DNA from: Thereva unica
Lineage: Eukaryota > Arthropoda > Insecta > Diptera > Therevidae
Assembly: GCA_949987705.1 (NCBI GenBank)
Contig: OX465281.1
Span: 178,946,516 to 179,010,515, forward strand
Length of the DNA stretch: 64,000 bases
Direction: 5' to 3'
This document shows, piece after piece, positions 1-10,429 of this stretch; position 1 is the first letter of the stretch, and every line of letters starts with the position of its first letter. The notes beneath the pieces were generated by a model. It saw only the letters and a list, made by a program, of their open reading frames with translations. It did no database searches and was not told the DNA's origin. The position numbers and the translations under genes are program-made.

Positions 1-252
1 TGAGTTGCACCACCCAACCGTTTGTTAAAGTTATCGTTAAGGGCTACTTCGATTTAAATTTACATTTTTGTGTATTTATAAGCTTCACAGTTTGTGAGTT
101 TATTGAAAATGCAAATGTGCCTGGTTAAAGTTAACGTTAAAATGTTACGTCATGTTAACAATTGTTAAACGGTGCAACTCCCGTTTTGTCTAACCGGAGA
201 TTTGACAACCGAATTAGCTTTTGTTACGGTTAAAGTTAGTTGGTGCAACTCA
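1..252. mobile_element. MITE with terminal inverted repeats
   Basis: The first 12 bases (TGAGTTGCACCA) are the exact reverse complement of bases 241-252, and similarity continues imperfectly inward through runs of the type GTTAAAGTTA. There is no reading frame inside. This fits a short non-autonomous DNA transposon. The left end coincides with the window edge, so the true terminus and any target duplication cannot be seen. The superfamily is not determined. Confidence 0.7.
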
Positions 253-849
253 CCCTAAAAGTATAAATTATGAAAATAATTTAATATTATGTGAACTTTC
301 ATAATTTAAATTAAAAATAATGCAAAATAAACTTGCAAAAAAATATATTCTTCGAATTCAGACTTAATTCATCCAAATAGTTTGCCAAACTGCAATACAC
401 ACAGTGCAACTAGTTGCCCAAACTCTAGACTCCGCCCCCATAAAATTAAAAGTTTTTGATTTATCCCAACTGAAACCCCAACTGTCAAATCAGTTTACCA
501 ACTGCCCCACACACGATGCGATATTGGAGCCCATCGACGGGCCCAAACTGAGTTGTGTTGTCACTGAATCGCATTTCTTTCATATAAGGTGATAACAGAA
601 AGCAAGTCCAAGGGCGATTTATTAGCGTCTCTGTTTGCCTCGAAATATCCGAAATTTCTGGCACCCCACACCAAATTTTTCTAAAAGAATTAAAAAATAC
701 CTACAATTAAAGAATTTTCTTGGTAAAAATTAAAAGGTACCGAAAAATTTACTTAATCCACTCACATTGCTAGTCTCGCCTACAAAAAGTGACCTACAAG
801 ACAAAATATTTGATAACCTCATCTATCATATCAAGAAAGTGTCTTAATC
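253..849. other. A/T-rich sequence without recognisable content
   Basis: Short open frames occur here (for example 62 codons at 404-592) but have no recognisable domain and no coding-like composition. I see no repeat or RNA signature. It is probably decayed intergenic or transposon sequence. Confidence 0.4.
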
Positions 850-2049
850 AAAGGACAATGGGCGGATTGGTACAACCCCTCAATAGCAATGATATATACA
901 TCGTTAGATAGGTATTTTTAAGTAGAACAATATTGACTATGGCGGCGTTTTTCTATTCGTTGTCCGTTTGGAGTTATGGCTACAAATGTGAAAATGTTTT
1001 TTTATGCTTTTATTTAATGTTTTTTTTTACCGATACGTATTTATATTAGACCGAGGCTTCAGGGATAGTTTAGATGACATAGAGGCACATGGCTATGAAT
1101 ATTATGTACCTCCAACCAAAGCTCGTCAGGAGACACAATTCAGTACCGAGCAAGCCAACGACGCACGAGCGGTTACGATGTGCCGATAGGTAGTGGAAGT
1201 GGTGAATGGCAGGTGTAAGCGTGATTTTAAACTTTTGCGCCATAGATATTTTAATAGAGCGCTGCCAAGTATGTTCAATGATTTTAAAATCGCTGCTGCC
1301 ATTTTAAACCACTTCTACGTACCTATTACAGATAATGCACTCGCAGAAGAGTTTTTAACTCAAATAAGAGCTAAAGTAGATTCGCCGAATCTTTTATATA
1401 ATTATGTTGAAAGGAAGCGACTCATTTCCCGAAGGGCTAACTTTCAACGTTTGGCAGCTAATGAGCTAGAATCCTTTCCAATATTGTCAGAGGAACAAAT
1501 AATTGTCTTTGCGTTGGGTACTTATCAATTAAAACTGGCAAGGTCTTACTGCGCTGAACACATTACAAACCGGACGACGTACCAGGGGCACTTGTGCGCA
1601 TACTTTATCAATAATATGGTATTTAGGACACGAAAGACACACGGGATTTACTGTACCTGCAGCCTTCTTAAATGACGTAATCGTGGATGAAACATAAAAC
1701 ATAAATACTCATAAGAGAATTATGTACGTACCTACGTACCTATTATGTATGGACCTAGTAATAATAAGCAATTGCAGATTTTGTTGACAATATATGACGC
1801 GGCACGATTATTCTGTGTTTACTTTATACCTTCTACGTTCAATAACCAATATTTTTTTGAAAATAAAAAATATAATATATGCAAGCAAAATCGATGGACA
1901 AAGCGGCCTATAACTCCGAATGGACAACGAATAGAAAAACGCCGCCATTGTCAATATTGTTCTACTAAGAAATACCTATCCAATGATGTTTAAATTATTG
2001 CTATTGGAGGGTTGTACCAGGTCCCGTGCTTTTTTGCCCATTGTCCTTT
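850..2049 (+). mobile_element. Degenerate PIF/Harbinger-ISL2EU-type DNA transposon
   Basis: The element is bounded by AAAGGACAATGGGC at 850-863 and its reverse complement at 2036-2049. The inverted similarity extends about 130 bp inward on each side (850-~978 against ~1906-2049), broken by small indels, including the shared stretch GGCGGCGTTTTTCTATTCG. Between the long ends lies only the C-terminal part of a DDE transposase, so this copy is internally deleted. The target duplication is not clear from the flanks. Long inverted ends around a DDE_Tnp_4-type gene suggest the Harbinger/ISL2EU group; that class assignment is inference. Confidence 0.7.
1004..1675 (+). pseudogene. DDE_Tnp_4-like transposase, C-terminal fragment
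   Basis: One frame runs through 1004-1675 with a single stop at 1187-1189. The part before the stop contains LDRGFRDSL, a context typical of the second catalytic aspartate in insect Harbinger/ISL2EU-like transposases. The part after it begins VVEVVNGRCKRDFK and continues to the end of the catalytic core. The stop is TAG where the family normally has tryptophan (TGG) before the VVEVVNG block, so one substitution explains it. The N-terminal half, including the first catalytic Asp and any DNA-binding domain, is missing. The gene lies between the long inverted ends of its own element and cannot encode a working enzyme. Confidence 0.7.
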
Positions 2050-2809
2050 AAATTTGGAAAGGAGGCCAAGGTCATTTCGGCGTGCACGTTTCTAGTACTA
2101 GCACGCCAGTAGTATTTTAAGACTAGATCTTTTTTAAAAAAAGAGTACAAAACAGATAAAAACTTCCTTCTGCAGAGATTGCAGTTTGGGTGGAGGCCAC
2201 TTTATAAATGAATACGCAGGCAACAACGGATTTGTTATACAGTAAATTGATTATTGCGATTATCATATTGGAGTGGTTTGTACTTAATATAGACAAGACA
2301 ATTTATTTTATCCAACCAATATATGCAAAATTTATTAACATTGTGACATCAAATTATAACTGCAGCTATTTTTACATCTTGTTGAAAGACTTATGGGTGT
2401 TTCTCACCAAAGTGGTAAAATCGCTGTCTTTGGCAAATATTACGTATGTAAACTATGGGGATAAATATTTATATTTCTATAAATTTGAATTTATAACTAT
2501 CTAAACTAAAGTATACAATATAGAAAATATCTCATTTAAAAACCTATATGGTTTCAATAACGTATTTTTTAGGTCTAAAAACAGTCCCTTTGCCGGTCAC
2601 CAAACCAAAATATTTTCTATTGAGTTCATTATTGTACTAATATTCTCAAAACAAGTTAATTTAAGTCAATTTAATCAATATGAAATGATATGCTATTATA
2701 TTCTAATATTAAAATATTTAAACTATTTTTTGATTAGTTTAATTTAACCTAAAGTTGGTCCTCGAATTTCATGAACAGTCCCTCTGTCAAAGTTTTGAGT
2801 TACGCACCA
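2050..2809. other. A/T-rich spacer, no recognised gene
   Basis: A 98-codon open frame at 2208-2504 is rich in Ile, Phe, Tyr and Lys, as expected from random A/T-rich DNA. I do not recognise a domain. No convincing repeat is visible. Confidence 0.35.
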
Positions 2810-3410
2810 GGAGCGCGTTCAAAAACATTACTATAGTAAAACACGAGGTAAGCTGTGGTTATGGGCGCTTTCAGTAATGCAGGATGCGTGCGCAATTGAC
2901 TTATTCAGTCATTGAAAGCTTCACACTTTCAATTGCTGAATAAGTCATTTGCGCACGCATCCTGCATTACTGAAAGCGCCCTATGCTACATCACTTCACA
3001 TAACCACGAAAGTTTATGTTTAACCATGGAGGTTTTCGAACGCACGTAGTTAACTACGTGGTAAAGAAAATTTAAATTTTTTTTCCATAAAATAGTGTCG
3101 GCTATTTGCCTCAATTATTTCAAATAATTATTTATTTACAATAATCTCACAAATCCAATTTTGATTTGTTCATTATTAACATTAAAACAAATGTCAAAAA
3201 ATTGTTTTTATTCTTCTTCTTCCTAACTATCGCTAAGCATGCTCCCTAGCATGGTTAAAATTTAACTACACCATGGTTAACCACAGGAGTTTTTGAACGC
3301 CAAAAAGTTATGCTCGTGGTTATGTTGTAGTTAACCACGGAGTTTTTGAACGACAAAAGTTTACCATAGTTAACCATGGTTAACCATAGTAAGGTTTTTG
3401 AACGCGCTCC
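2810..3410. mobile_element. 601-bp MITE with GGAGCGCGTTCAAAAAC ends
   Basis: GGAGCGCGTTCAAAAAC at the left end is the reverse complement of the right end finishing at 3410. The subterminal sequences on both sides are rich in the palindromic words TTAACCATGG and CCACGG. The ATG frame on the minus strand at 3255-3467 runs out of the element and is not a gene. The bases CCAGG overlap both boundaries, so the duplication cannot be fixed. No coding capacity is present. Confidence 0.7.
2863..2981. repeat. Near-perfect hairpin (foldback) inside the MITE
   Basis: Two arms of about 57 bp face each other across almost no loop. GGGCGCTTTCAGTAATGC opens the left arm and its complement closes the right arm at 2981, with only a few mismatches. 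It may be a second MITE nested in the 601-bp element or an intrinsic structure. Confidence 0.75.
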
Positions 3411-3473
3411 AGGCCATCTACAGTAGAGACAAATTTGTGAGTGGGCGTAACGAAACGTGAACGACATGAAGTT

Positions 3474-4114
3474 AGTTCTGTTACCACCAAAAGTAGCTAT
3501 ACCTCATTTTGTTTAGTGTACACGAGTTAGCGGGGCACATGCGCGAATAATAAACTTTGATCAACCACTATTTAAAGTAAATAAAAAATTTATAGTTCCA
3601 ACATTTATTTTATTATAAGTTTACAGTTTAAATCTCCATACGAGACTGACTTCTTTATTTTATAAAATTTACCTTTCAGTTGACAACGGAAATAATCCAG
3701 ACATGAAATTTTATCGTTAAACAAGAGCATTAGATTACAATTTTTGTGAGAATAGCAAAATAGGCACAATATCGTGAGAAATTGAAATGACTGAAAGTTT
3801 TAATTTAAGGATGAGCAAAATATCGTAAAAAACTGAAATATTAAACGACTGAAAGTTTTAATTTAAAGATTTTAGATTTCTAGGAATGAATTGTTGTTTT
3901 TGTAAATATCTATATTATTTATTTATTATATTAGGGGTACTCATGATCTGTGTTATATCTGTGTTATTTGTGTTATTCATGTTATTTATGTTAAACAAAT
4001 GTCATTTACTTGTGTTTTATTTTCGATTTAACACAAATAACACGAATAACACAAATAATACAAATCATGAGTACCCCTATTATATTTATTTAGGGTGGAG
4101 TCGGGGACGTAACT
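3474..4114 (-). repeat. Candidate 3' LTR of the errantivirus-like element
   Basis: On the minus strand a purine run (plus 4115-4126) is followed by AGTTACGTCCCCG, resembling the AGTT-type LTR starts of gypsy-group errantiviruses. A matching terminus ending in AACT lies near 3474. Only one LTR is present, so the outer limit is inferred from these terminal words and not from comparison. A hairpin occupies 3933-4078 inside it. Confidence 0.4.
3933..4078. repeat. Foldback hairpin in the candidate LTR
   Basis: AGGGGTACTCATGAT at 3933 pairs with ATCATGAGTACCCCT ending at 4078. The arms continue through runs of GTGTTATTT and AAATAACAC. It could be a small foldback insertion or part of the LTR. Confidence 0.7.
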
Positions 4115-5698
4115 CTTCCCCCCTAGAATGAAGTGTTGGCCATCTGAGTGATCTCCTGGTTGGCCTTGGTTCTACTTCTTGGGTGTGGATTATGATTTGA
4201 GGATTTCCTTCTAGTTGAGGTTGGTGTTGCTTCTTCTGTTTGTATATTTTGTAGGTGAAGTAAAGAAAGATTACGCCTAAGCTGGTGGCTACTATGGTTA
4301 TGTTGAGACGAGTTTCAGAAACTTGGGCTTCTTGGTTTATAATTGCAATGGCTTTTGAGTTTTCCATGGTCCAGTTATTTAATTTTTTTAGGCTGAGCTT
4401 TTCAATGATGTAACTGCTATTAAATTCGTTGTATGGTGTTGGAAGAACTTGAATTGAGTCCCAATATGTTGTAGTTTGATTTGAGTATGTTATGTCGTTA
4501 ATTTTTATTGTGAAATTGTTGAAGTTAATAAGGATGGTTCCCGTGAGTGTTTTGTTTTGAATTGATGGATCACATGTCGTCTCAGTGAGGATGATCTCCT
4601 GGCTGGTTAATAACAGAAGGTTGGGCTCCAGCAGCTGTACGTTTTCTTCGATCTCGTTCTTGACAAATGTGCATTTTGATTTATTGTTGAATATGATGTT
4701 GGGTATACATGGGTCTGTGGATATATCTTTTAATGACATTTTCTTTCATTTTATGTTCTCAATGAACTGGCAAGGTTCATCCATATATTGATACATAAAT
4801 TTGTTTAATAAAAGGGAGGTGCTTTTAGGACTATGGTGTAATTATCGTTCAATGGTAACTCTTTCAAATGGTAAAGGAAAAAGGTTTGTTTGGAAAGGAT
4901 GGGAATTTGTATAACGAAAATTAAATTTGAAGCATTATAAAAGGCTTGTAATTTTATCATTTGATAAATATTGTCGTCTGATAGAATAATAGTATTTTGT
5001 TCTCTTAATATCTCGTGAATATAAAATATCTCATCAGGGTTCAAAATATGTTTGGATATAATGTTTAGCCTGTCTAAAATTATGGATCCTGAAATATCTT
5101 TTATATGATCATTGAGTAATTCGATGTCATATAGTAATTGTTCAAAATGTTGGTTGAATATTAGATTCTCATTAAATTTTTTTATATTGTTGGCTACATT
5201 TGATTGATATTTTTGTAAATAATTTTCTATTGTTTCTTGTTGTTCGTTAATATGTTTGGAAATATTGTTAAATCTTTCTATCATCCTTTCATTTAATATT
5301 ATTTGCTTATTAATTCGATTTCCTAAATTACCCTATTTATCATCTAACAATTTTAAGTGTTTATTAATTTCATCATAATCATTTTGATCTAGATTTCCAG
5401 TTATTGCTTTGACAACAGTGTCCAAACCATTTATCAGACCACGCCTTGCTCTATATTTAGGTATGATAAGGTCTAAATTCTGTAACAATTTATCATATTT
5501 TTTCTGTAATATTTTTGATTTAATATTGTATTCCCCTTTGCTCCTCGTTTGATTAAGTAGATTGTTCACATTTTTGCCAACAACTTCCATGTTAATTTGA
5601 TATTGCGAAACATTAATTATATGCAACAATTTGGAATAACCTCCGATCAGCCTAGCATCACCTAATTTCAAGGACAGTAGTCCATGGTGCCTTTTCAA
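4086..5698 (-). pseudogene. env: Errantivirus env (baculovirus-F-like), broken in three
   Basis: Three consecutive minus-strand frames make up an Env. The first (5698-5333) contains a furin-type site RARR followed by GLINGLD, the cleavage and fusion-peptide context of F-like insect Env proteins. The second (5284-4805) is in the same frame, separated by a TAG, and is helical and N/Q/I-rich. The third (4739-4086) is out of frame and holds a membrane segment near its residues 145-165, followed by a basic tail that reads into the LTR, as is common in this group. The N-terminal signal peptide and surface part are not visible upstream; in relatives env is made from a spliced RNA. One stop and one frameshift at minimum disable this copy. 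Confidence 0.8.
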
Positions 5699-5709
5699 CT
5701 CCTGAATAC

Positions 5710-6850
5710 TTAACCGTTGCTCCTGGGAGTCGCCAATGAACCTGAAAATTTACGTTTTCCTTTAATTTTTTGTTTGTGAACCTTTCTTTTATCTGTAAGG
5801 ACAGTGATTTTGTTATTTTTTATAATCTTATGTTTCATAAACCTAGGTGCTAATTTATTTCGCAGATTGTCAGCTTCATAGATTATTTCGTTAGTTTCAA
5901 AATTTGGTGGATCTTTACGATTTCGACTTAACCTGTTTATACTATTTTCTTTGACTTTCAAGCTTCTTTCATAAACCAATTTCGCTAAACTCTCATATTC
6001 TTTTTTATGATTTTCTAAATAGTCTTGGCTTGTCTGTACCGCAAGGTTTTTTGGGAATGGGGTAGAAGTATTGTAGTGACCTGTTATTGCTTCAAATGGT
6101 GTTAAGTTTGTAGATGAATGAATTGAGTTGTTATAAGTGAGAATGGCTTCATTCATTACTTCACTAATAGGTTTTTTATTATATTGATTATATATAATTC
6201 TTATTATTTCGGTTAATGTGGAATGCAGTCTTTCAACAGGCGAATTTCCAGTTGAATTCTTTGCTGTTGTCCAAGGAGATTTAATATCGTATAAATTTAG
6301 AAATTCATTGAACATGCTTGAGGTGAACTCAAGGCCATTATCATAGATTAATTTTTTCGGGATTCCATGGTGCGAGAAAAAGTGTTTAAGACTCTGGATT
6401 ACATTCATTATTCATACTATTTCTATTAGTCAATAGGTAGGCACTAGCAAATTTAGTGAACTTGTCTATTAAGGTTAAGAAGCTTTCTTTATGGACTGAA
6501 TATATGTCAATATGAACTAACAGTAAGGGTTCAGATGGTGTTTCAGATAATTCGAATTTAAGTGGTTGATTATTCCTTTCGTATTTATTTCCTAAACATA
6601 TTTCACACTTATGAATAAGAGTAGTTATAGTTTTTTTCATGTTAGGGGAATAATAATTTCTTTTTAAATGTGCTAATGTTTCAACTATTCCCCTGTGATT
6701 TGATTTTTCATGATAACTTCGAACTAATTGTCCTTGCTTGTCTGACTCGAGAATGTCTGGCACCATTGTCATACAGCGGATTAATTTTATATTGCTAAAA
6801 TAATACCTATTTCGTATAAACAGTTTGAAGTAATTTAAAGGTATTGTCAT
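5710..6850 (-). pseudogene. pol: pol: integrase region
   Basis: The upstream frame (6850-6386) carries the histidine-cysteine zinc-binding region (HEKSNHRG and CEIC) and the first catalytic Asp (HIDIYS). The downstream frame (6408-5710) carries the second Asp (YDNGLEF) and the catalytic Glu (PVERLHS), then a basic C-terminal end. The two overlap in different frames, so a frameshift around 6390-6410 separates the catalytic residues. The gene ends about 12 bp before the first env frame. All three acidic residues survive, but not in one frame. Confidence 0.85.
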
Positions 6851-7040
6851 CCGTAATGATGGCTGTTAGTTTTTGTGGTTGTGTGTGGTCCTTAAGAATT
6901 TTAATTACATAGATTTGTTTCGTTATCTAAATCGTTTTGTTTTATTATGTGTCTGTGTTTCGTTTTAAATAGTATTTCAAGGGGTTTTTGGGGTAGTCTA
7001 GACGGGGTTTCCGTTTTTTCCAACACTAACTAACGAAAAT

Positions 7041-8199
7041 TCATTCAAAGGTCTTCTTGTCTTCTGCAGAGTGTACTGCAAAGGTTTCGGTATCATCAAC
7101 GTTATTTTGTAGGGATTTAGTAATATTTATTTCTACACGAGATAGGGCGTCAGCGTTGGTATTTTCTTTACCCTTTTTATATATAATCTCGTAATCGAAT
7201 TCATCGAGCTTCAGGCGCCAACGGATTAGTTTCGAATTGGGCTCCTTCAATGAAAATAGCCAAGTTAGGGGCTTATGATCAGTGATGATCTTAAACTTCC
7301 TTCAAAATAAGTAACGCCTGAAGTAACTGGTGGCCCACACAATAGCCAAAAGCTCCTTTTCGATAGTACTGTAATTCTGTTCTGACTTGATCAGTGTCCT
7401 ACTGGCATAACAAACTGGCTTGTCCGAACCTATAGGACCTTGGGATAGTATGGCTCCGACAGCGACATTACTAGCATCAGTTGTTAAGTTGAACTCTCTA
7501 TTGAAGTCCGGGTACTGTAATATGGGTTCGTTACATAGAAGAATTTTACAAGTTTCGAAGCATTGTATGTACTGCGAATCTATTGTTATTTGTTTATCCT
7601 CTCTTAAACATTTGGTAAGCTTAGCGAAATCCTTAATGAATTTCCTATAATAGCCTAACAATCCCAGAAAGGACTTTATTTATTTTGGTGTTTTTGGCAT
7701 AGGGAAATTTTTTATTGCTTTGAGCTTGCCTGAGTTTGGTTTAACTCCCTGTGGGGTAACGATGTGACCCAGAAAGGCTATTTCCTTTTGAAAAAATTCT
7801 GACTTGTCTAATTGAATTTTGAGATTAGCTTCTCTCTATTTTTGGAATACAGCGGCGAGATTTTCGAGGTGTTCCTGAAGTGAGGTTGAAAATATAATAA
7901 TGTCATCCATGAATACCAAACAAATTTTCCCCAGCAATTCACGTAAGACATTATCCATAACCCTTTGAAACGTTGATGGGACGTTTTTAAGGCCAAACGG
8001 CATTCGAATAAATTCGTAGTGGCCGTTTTCCACTGTAAATGCCGTTTTAGGTACGTCCTCGGGTTTCACTTCGATTTGGTGAAAACCAGATGCCAAATCA
8101 AGTGTACTAAAATAGAGGCTTTATCCCAATTTGTCAAGAATTTCATTTATATTGGGTAATGGAAATCTATCATCTATTGTTTTTTGGTTCAATTTTCTG
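7041..8199 (-). pseudogene. pol: pol: C-terminal RT and RNase H
   Basis: The frame reads from the RT palm to the RNase H domain. It includes [11 protein letters not shown], the catalytic FMDD box (VFMDDIIIF), the [12 protein letters not shown] connection and the RNase H start [16 protein letters not shown] later piece carries [16 protein letters not shown], typical of the RNase H end. In-frame stops interrupt it at about 8118-8126, 7836-7838, ~7680 and ~7300. The same frame resumes after each stop, so most damage is point nonsense. The 5' edge is the MITE insertion at 8200. Confidence 0.85.
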
Positions 8200-8201
8200 T
8201 A

Positions 8202-8766
8202 GGGGAGACCGAGGAGGGTTGTGACAATTTTTAATTCACACCACATTCCTCAGTCAAGAAACACTCTACATCTCTGAGCTGTATAAGTCAATGTAGCTCC
8301 ATCCATACATTTTAAGAAACAATCATCAAAATTAATGAAAGTATTAAGGTTTCTGAGAAAATCTACAAAAACAAAATCTGCTCCCCGTGTCACAACTCTC
8401 CTAACACCAAGGTAAGTTGTGACTGAGACCAAGGTAAGTTGTGACACCAATACAAAAAAAAGAATACCACGCTAGGAAAATTGAAAAACTAAAGCATATG
8501 AGAAAAAATATCATAACAATGCAAACATAATACGTAACAATAAATATGCAAACAGAATTTTGGTATAAAACTTACTTTTTCCAATTTTTTATATGCAAAT
8601 GTCGTACACTCACAATCGCTATCCATGCGCCGTTGTCGCGTTCTGCGTCAAATAGAGCATCTAAATAACAAGAAACGCGCGCGTTGCCAGCTTGCTAACG
8701 GTCATAGGTTTCGAGAAATCGATTATGTCACAATTCTCCTCTGTCACAACTCTCCTCGGTCTCCCC
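8202..8766. mobile_element. 565-bp MITE with TA target duplication, inside RT
   Basis: GGGGAGACCGAGGAGGGTT at 8202 pairs with its near-exact reverse complement ending at 8766. The element is flanked on both sides by TA (8200-8201 and 8767-8768). Removing the element and one TA leaves the RT frame continuous across the site, so the boundaries are exact. TA duplication and short inverted ends fit the Tc1/mariner superfamily. Internal frames on either strand have no recognisable domain. A short motif (CCAAGGTAAGTTGTGAC) is repeated inside. Confidence 0.85.
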
Positions 8767-8768
8767 TA

Positions 8769-9723
8769 GTCAACAACCAATCGCCATTTTTGTTTCCCAA
8801 TGGCGTCTAATTTTTTCGGAACTATCCAAATGGGTGAGGACCAAGGTGAAAAACTTGGACGGATAATTCCATCACTAATCATTTTTGAAATCTGTTGTTG
8901 AACCTCTTGCTTATGGATTTCCGGGTATCTGTACGATTTGGTATAGATAGGAAGATCATCTTTTGTTTTTTTTTTTAATTTCGTGTTTTATCTGGTTTGT
9001 GAAACTTAAATTTTGGCCTTCTTTAAGAAATAGGTCATCAAAACGTTTGCAAAGTTTTAGAAAGAATTTCCTTTCTTCGCTGTTTAGATGATCTATTCGA
9101 AGGAGTTCAGATATATCCGAATTGACTTGAGGACCTTCCTGATTGTTGATAGAGAAATTATGTATTTCGAAGAATTGATTGTTACTATATGGTTGAACTT
9201 GTATTGGTTGTTCGAGGACAAAAACTTGAGAAGAATTTGAATAATTGATTACCTCTACGTAAGCTTACCATTGTTTTGCGTTAAGGATTCCTTCCGGTAT
9301 TACTAATTGTTCTTTAATTTTGACTGGCTTCATATAAATGTATATCGACTTGTAAATGGGCTATTATTTTGCTTCGGGCGGGACTGTATATTGTTTGGAC
9401 ATGTAATTCGGTTTATAAATCAACGGTATAGTTACGTGTTTAGTTTTTAGTAAAGAATTTTCAAACTCTAATTTTATGCCAAGTTGTCTCATTATTCCTC
9501 AACCTATTAACCCGTCCAAATAATTATGGAATTTGAATAGTAAAAATCTTAGCTTTTCCTTAGTTTTGAGTTCATCGAACCCATTCAATTTGATTTGTTT
9601 ATCTATTAAGTGAGTGTTGAATGCTGTTTTTATTTCTACTGGTTCTATAGTTTCAATTAAATTTGGGTTTACAAATTCCGGATTGATAAAAGACATATTA
9701 CTTCCGTGTACAAAAAACTCCAC
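8769..9723 (-). pseudogene. pol: pol: end of protease and N-terminal RT
   Basis: The piece at 9723-9499 ends FKFHNYLDGLIG, the conserved stretch that follows the protease in errantivirus Pol. Further down, on the same strand, are residues matching the RT N-terminus (SPWSSPIW, then the KWRL-V-V-D block just before the MITE). Stops and frame changes occur between. The protease active site itself is not present, because the dispersed repeat starting at ~9711 cuts it off. Confidence 0.7.
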
Positions 9724-9850
9724 CGCAAAAAAGACAAGTTTTTTTGCCGCAGAAAAGACAAGTTTTTGTACTGCAAGTTTTTTATTTCATTATTTTTCGA
9801 CTCTAAACTACTATTTAATAAAAGTTTATATTCTTTTTAGAGAATAAATA
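9711..9850 (+). repeat. Dispersed ~130-bp repeat (inverted copy at 24,905-25,054)
   Basis: Starting at GTACAAAAAACTCCACCGC, about 130 bp match the reverse complement of 24,905-25,054, including a tandem duplicated word AAAAAGACAAGTTTTT. It marks the breakpoint of the errantivirus pol. The paired inverted copies could be the ends of one larger element or independent insertions. Confidence 0.6.
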
Positions 9851-10429
9851 GGTAATTTGGTCATACCTTATATAAATGTATATTGAATCTAATATCTCAC
9901 ACTTTTATAGGAATAATTTGTTTTTGGTTGATCTACATGAAAAGTAGTTGAAGAGTTGCATGTTGTATTTTGAAGAGTTGGGTTTATTTAAATGGTTTAA
10001 CGTTGGTGGTTTTTAGAGAATAAATAGATAATTTGGTCATACATTATATAAATGATAATAAAAGTTGGTTTTTTGGCATGGCTTTTTCCAACTATAAAAA
10101 ATTGTTTCATTTTTCAATTTACTTTTATTGTTCTCTAAAAAATTTGTTATAGCAGACTTCTAGAGTTAAATTAAAACTAGTTGGGATGTGGGTTCGACCC
10201 TTTCGGTCCACACGATCAACTTCCCAGTATGATGGATGTTGAATATTATGATTGGATATTTTAAAAATAAATGAACAATGGGCAATATAGAATATAATGT
10301 ATAATACCGAGAATTTGTCACAATTGTTTATTAATATTTTCGCTAAAATGTCAAACTAAATGTGCGCACTTACAAGATTAGGATGACGAAAATGTATATA
10401 AAATTAATGTATTAATGTTTTTCGGCACC
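9851..10429. other. Decayed dispersed repeats
   Basis: The words GAATAAATAGGTAATTTGGTCATA and a second copy near 10,016 repeat each other. Related sequence in the same orientation is at about 24,190-24,330. A B-box-like motif with flanking hairpin (GGGTTCGACCC) occurs near 10,190. No gene is recognised. Confidence 0.4.

Larger units (their letters stand above)
3474..9723 (-). mobile_element. Errantivirus-like Ty3/gypsy element, 5'-truncated and decayed
   Basis: On the minus strand, pieces appear in the order end of protease, RT, RNase H, integrase, env, polypurine tract, candidate 3' LTR. This is the architecture of insect errantiviruses (the gypsy/17.6/297 group), which are Ty3/gypsy elements that gained an env related to baculovirus F proteins. 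The gag gene and the 5' LTR are absent: homology stops at ~9711-9723, where a dispersed repeat begins. The body contains several in-frame stops, frameshifts and one inserted MITE (8202-8766). It is a dead copy. Confidence 0.8.

Noticed and set aside
2208..2504. 98-codon frame as a small membrane protein gene
   Set aside because: Hydrophobic only because the DNA is A/T-rich; no homology, start context or neighbouring gene support.
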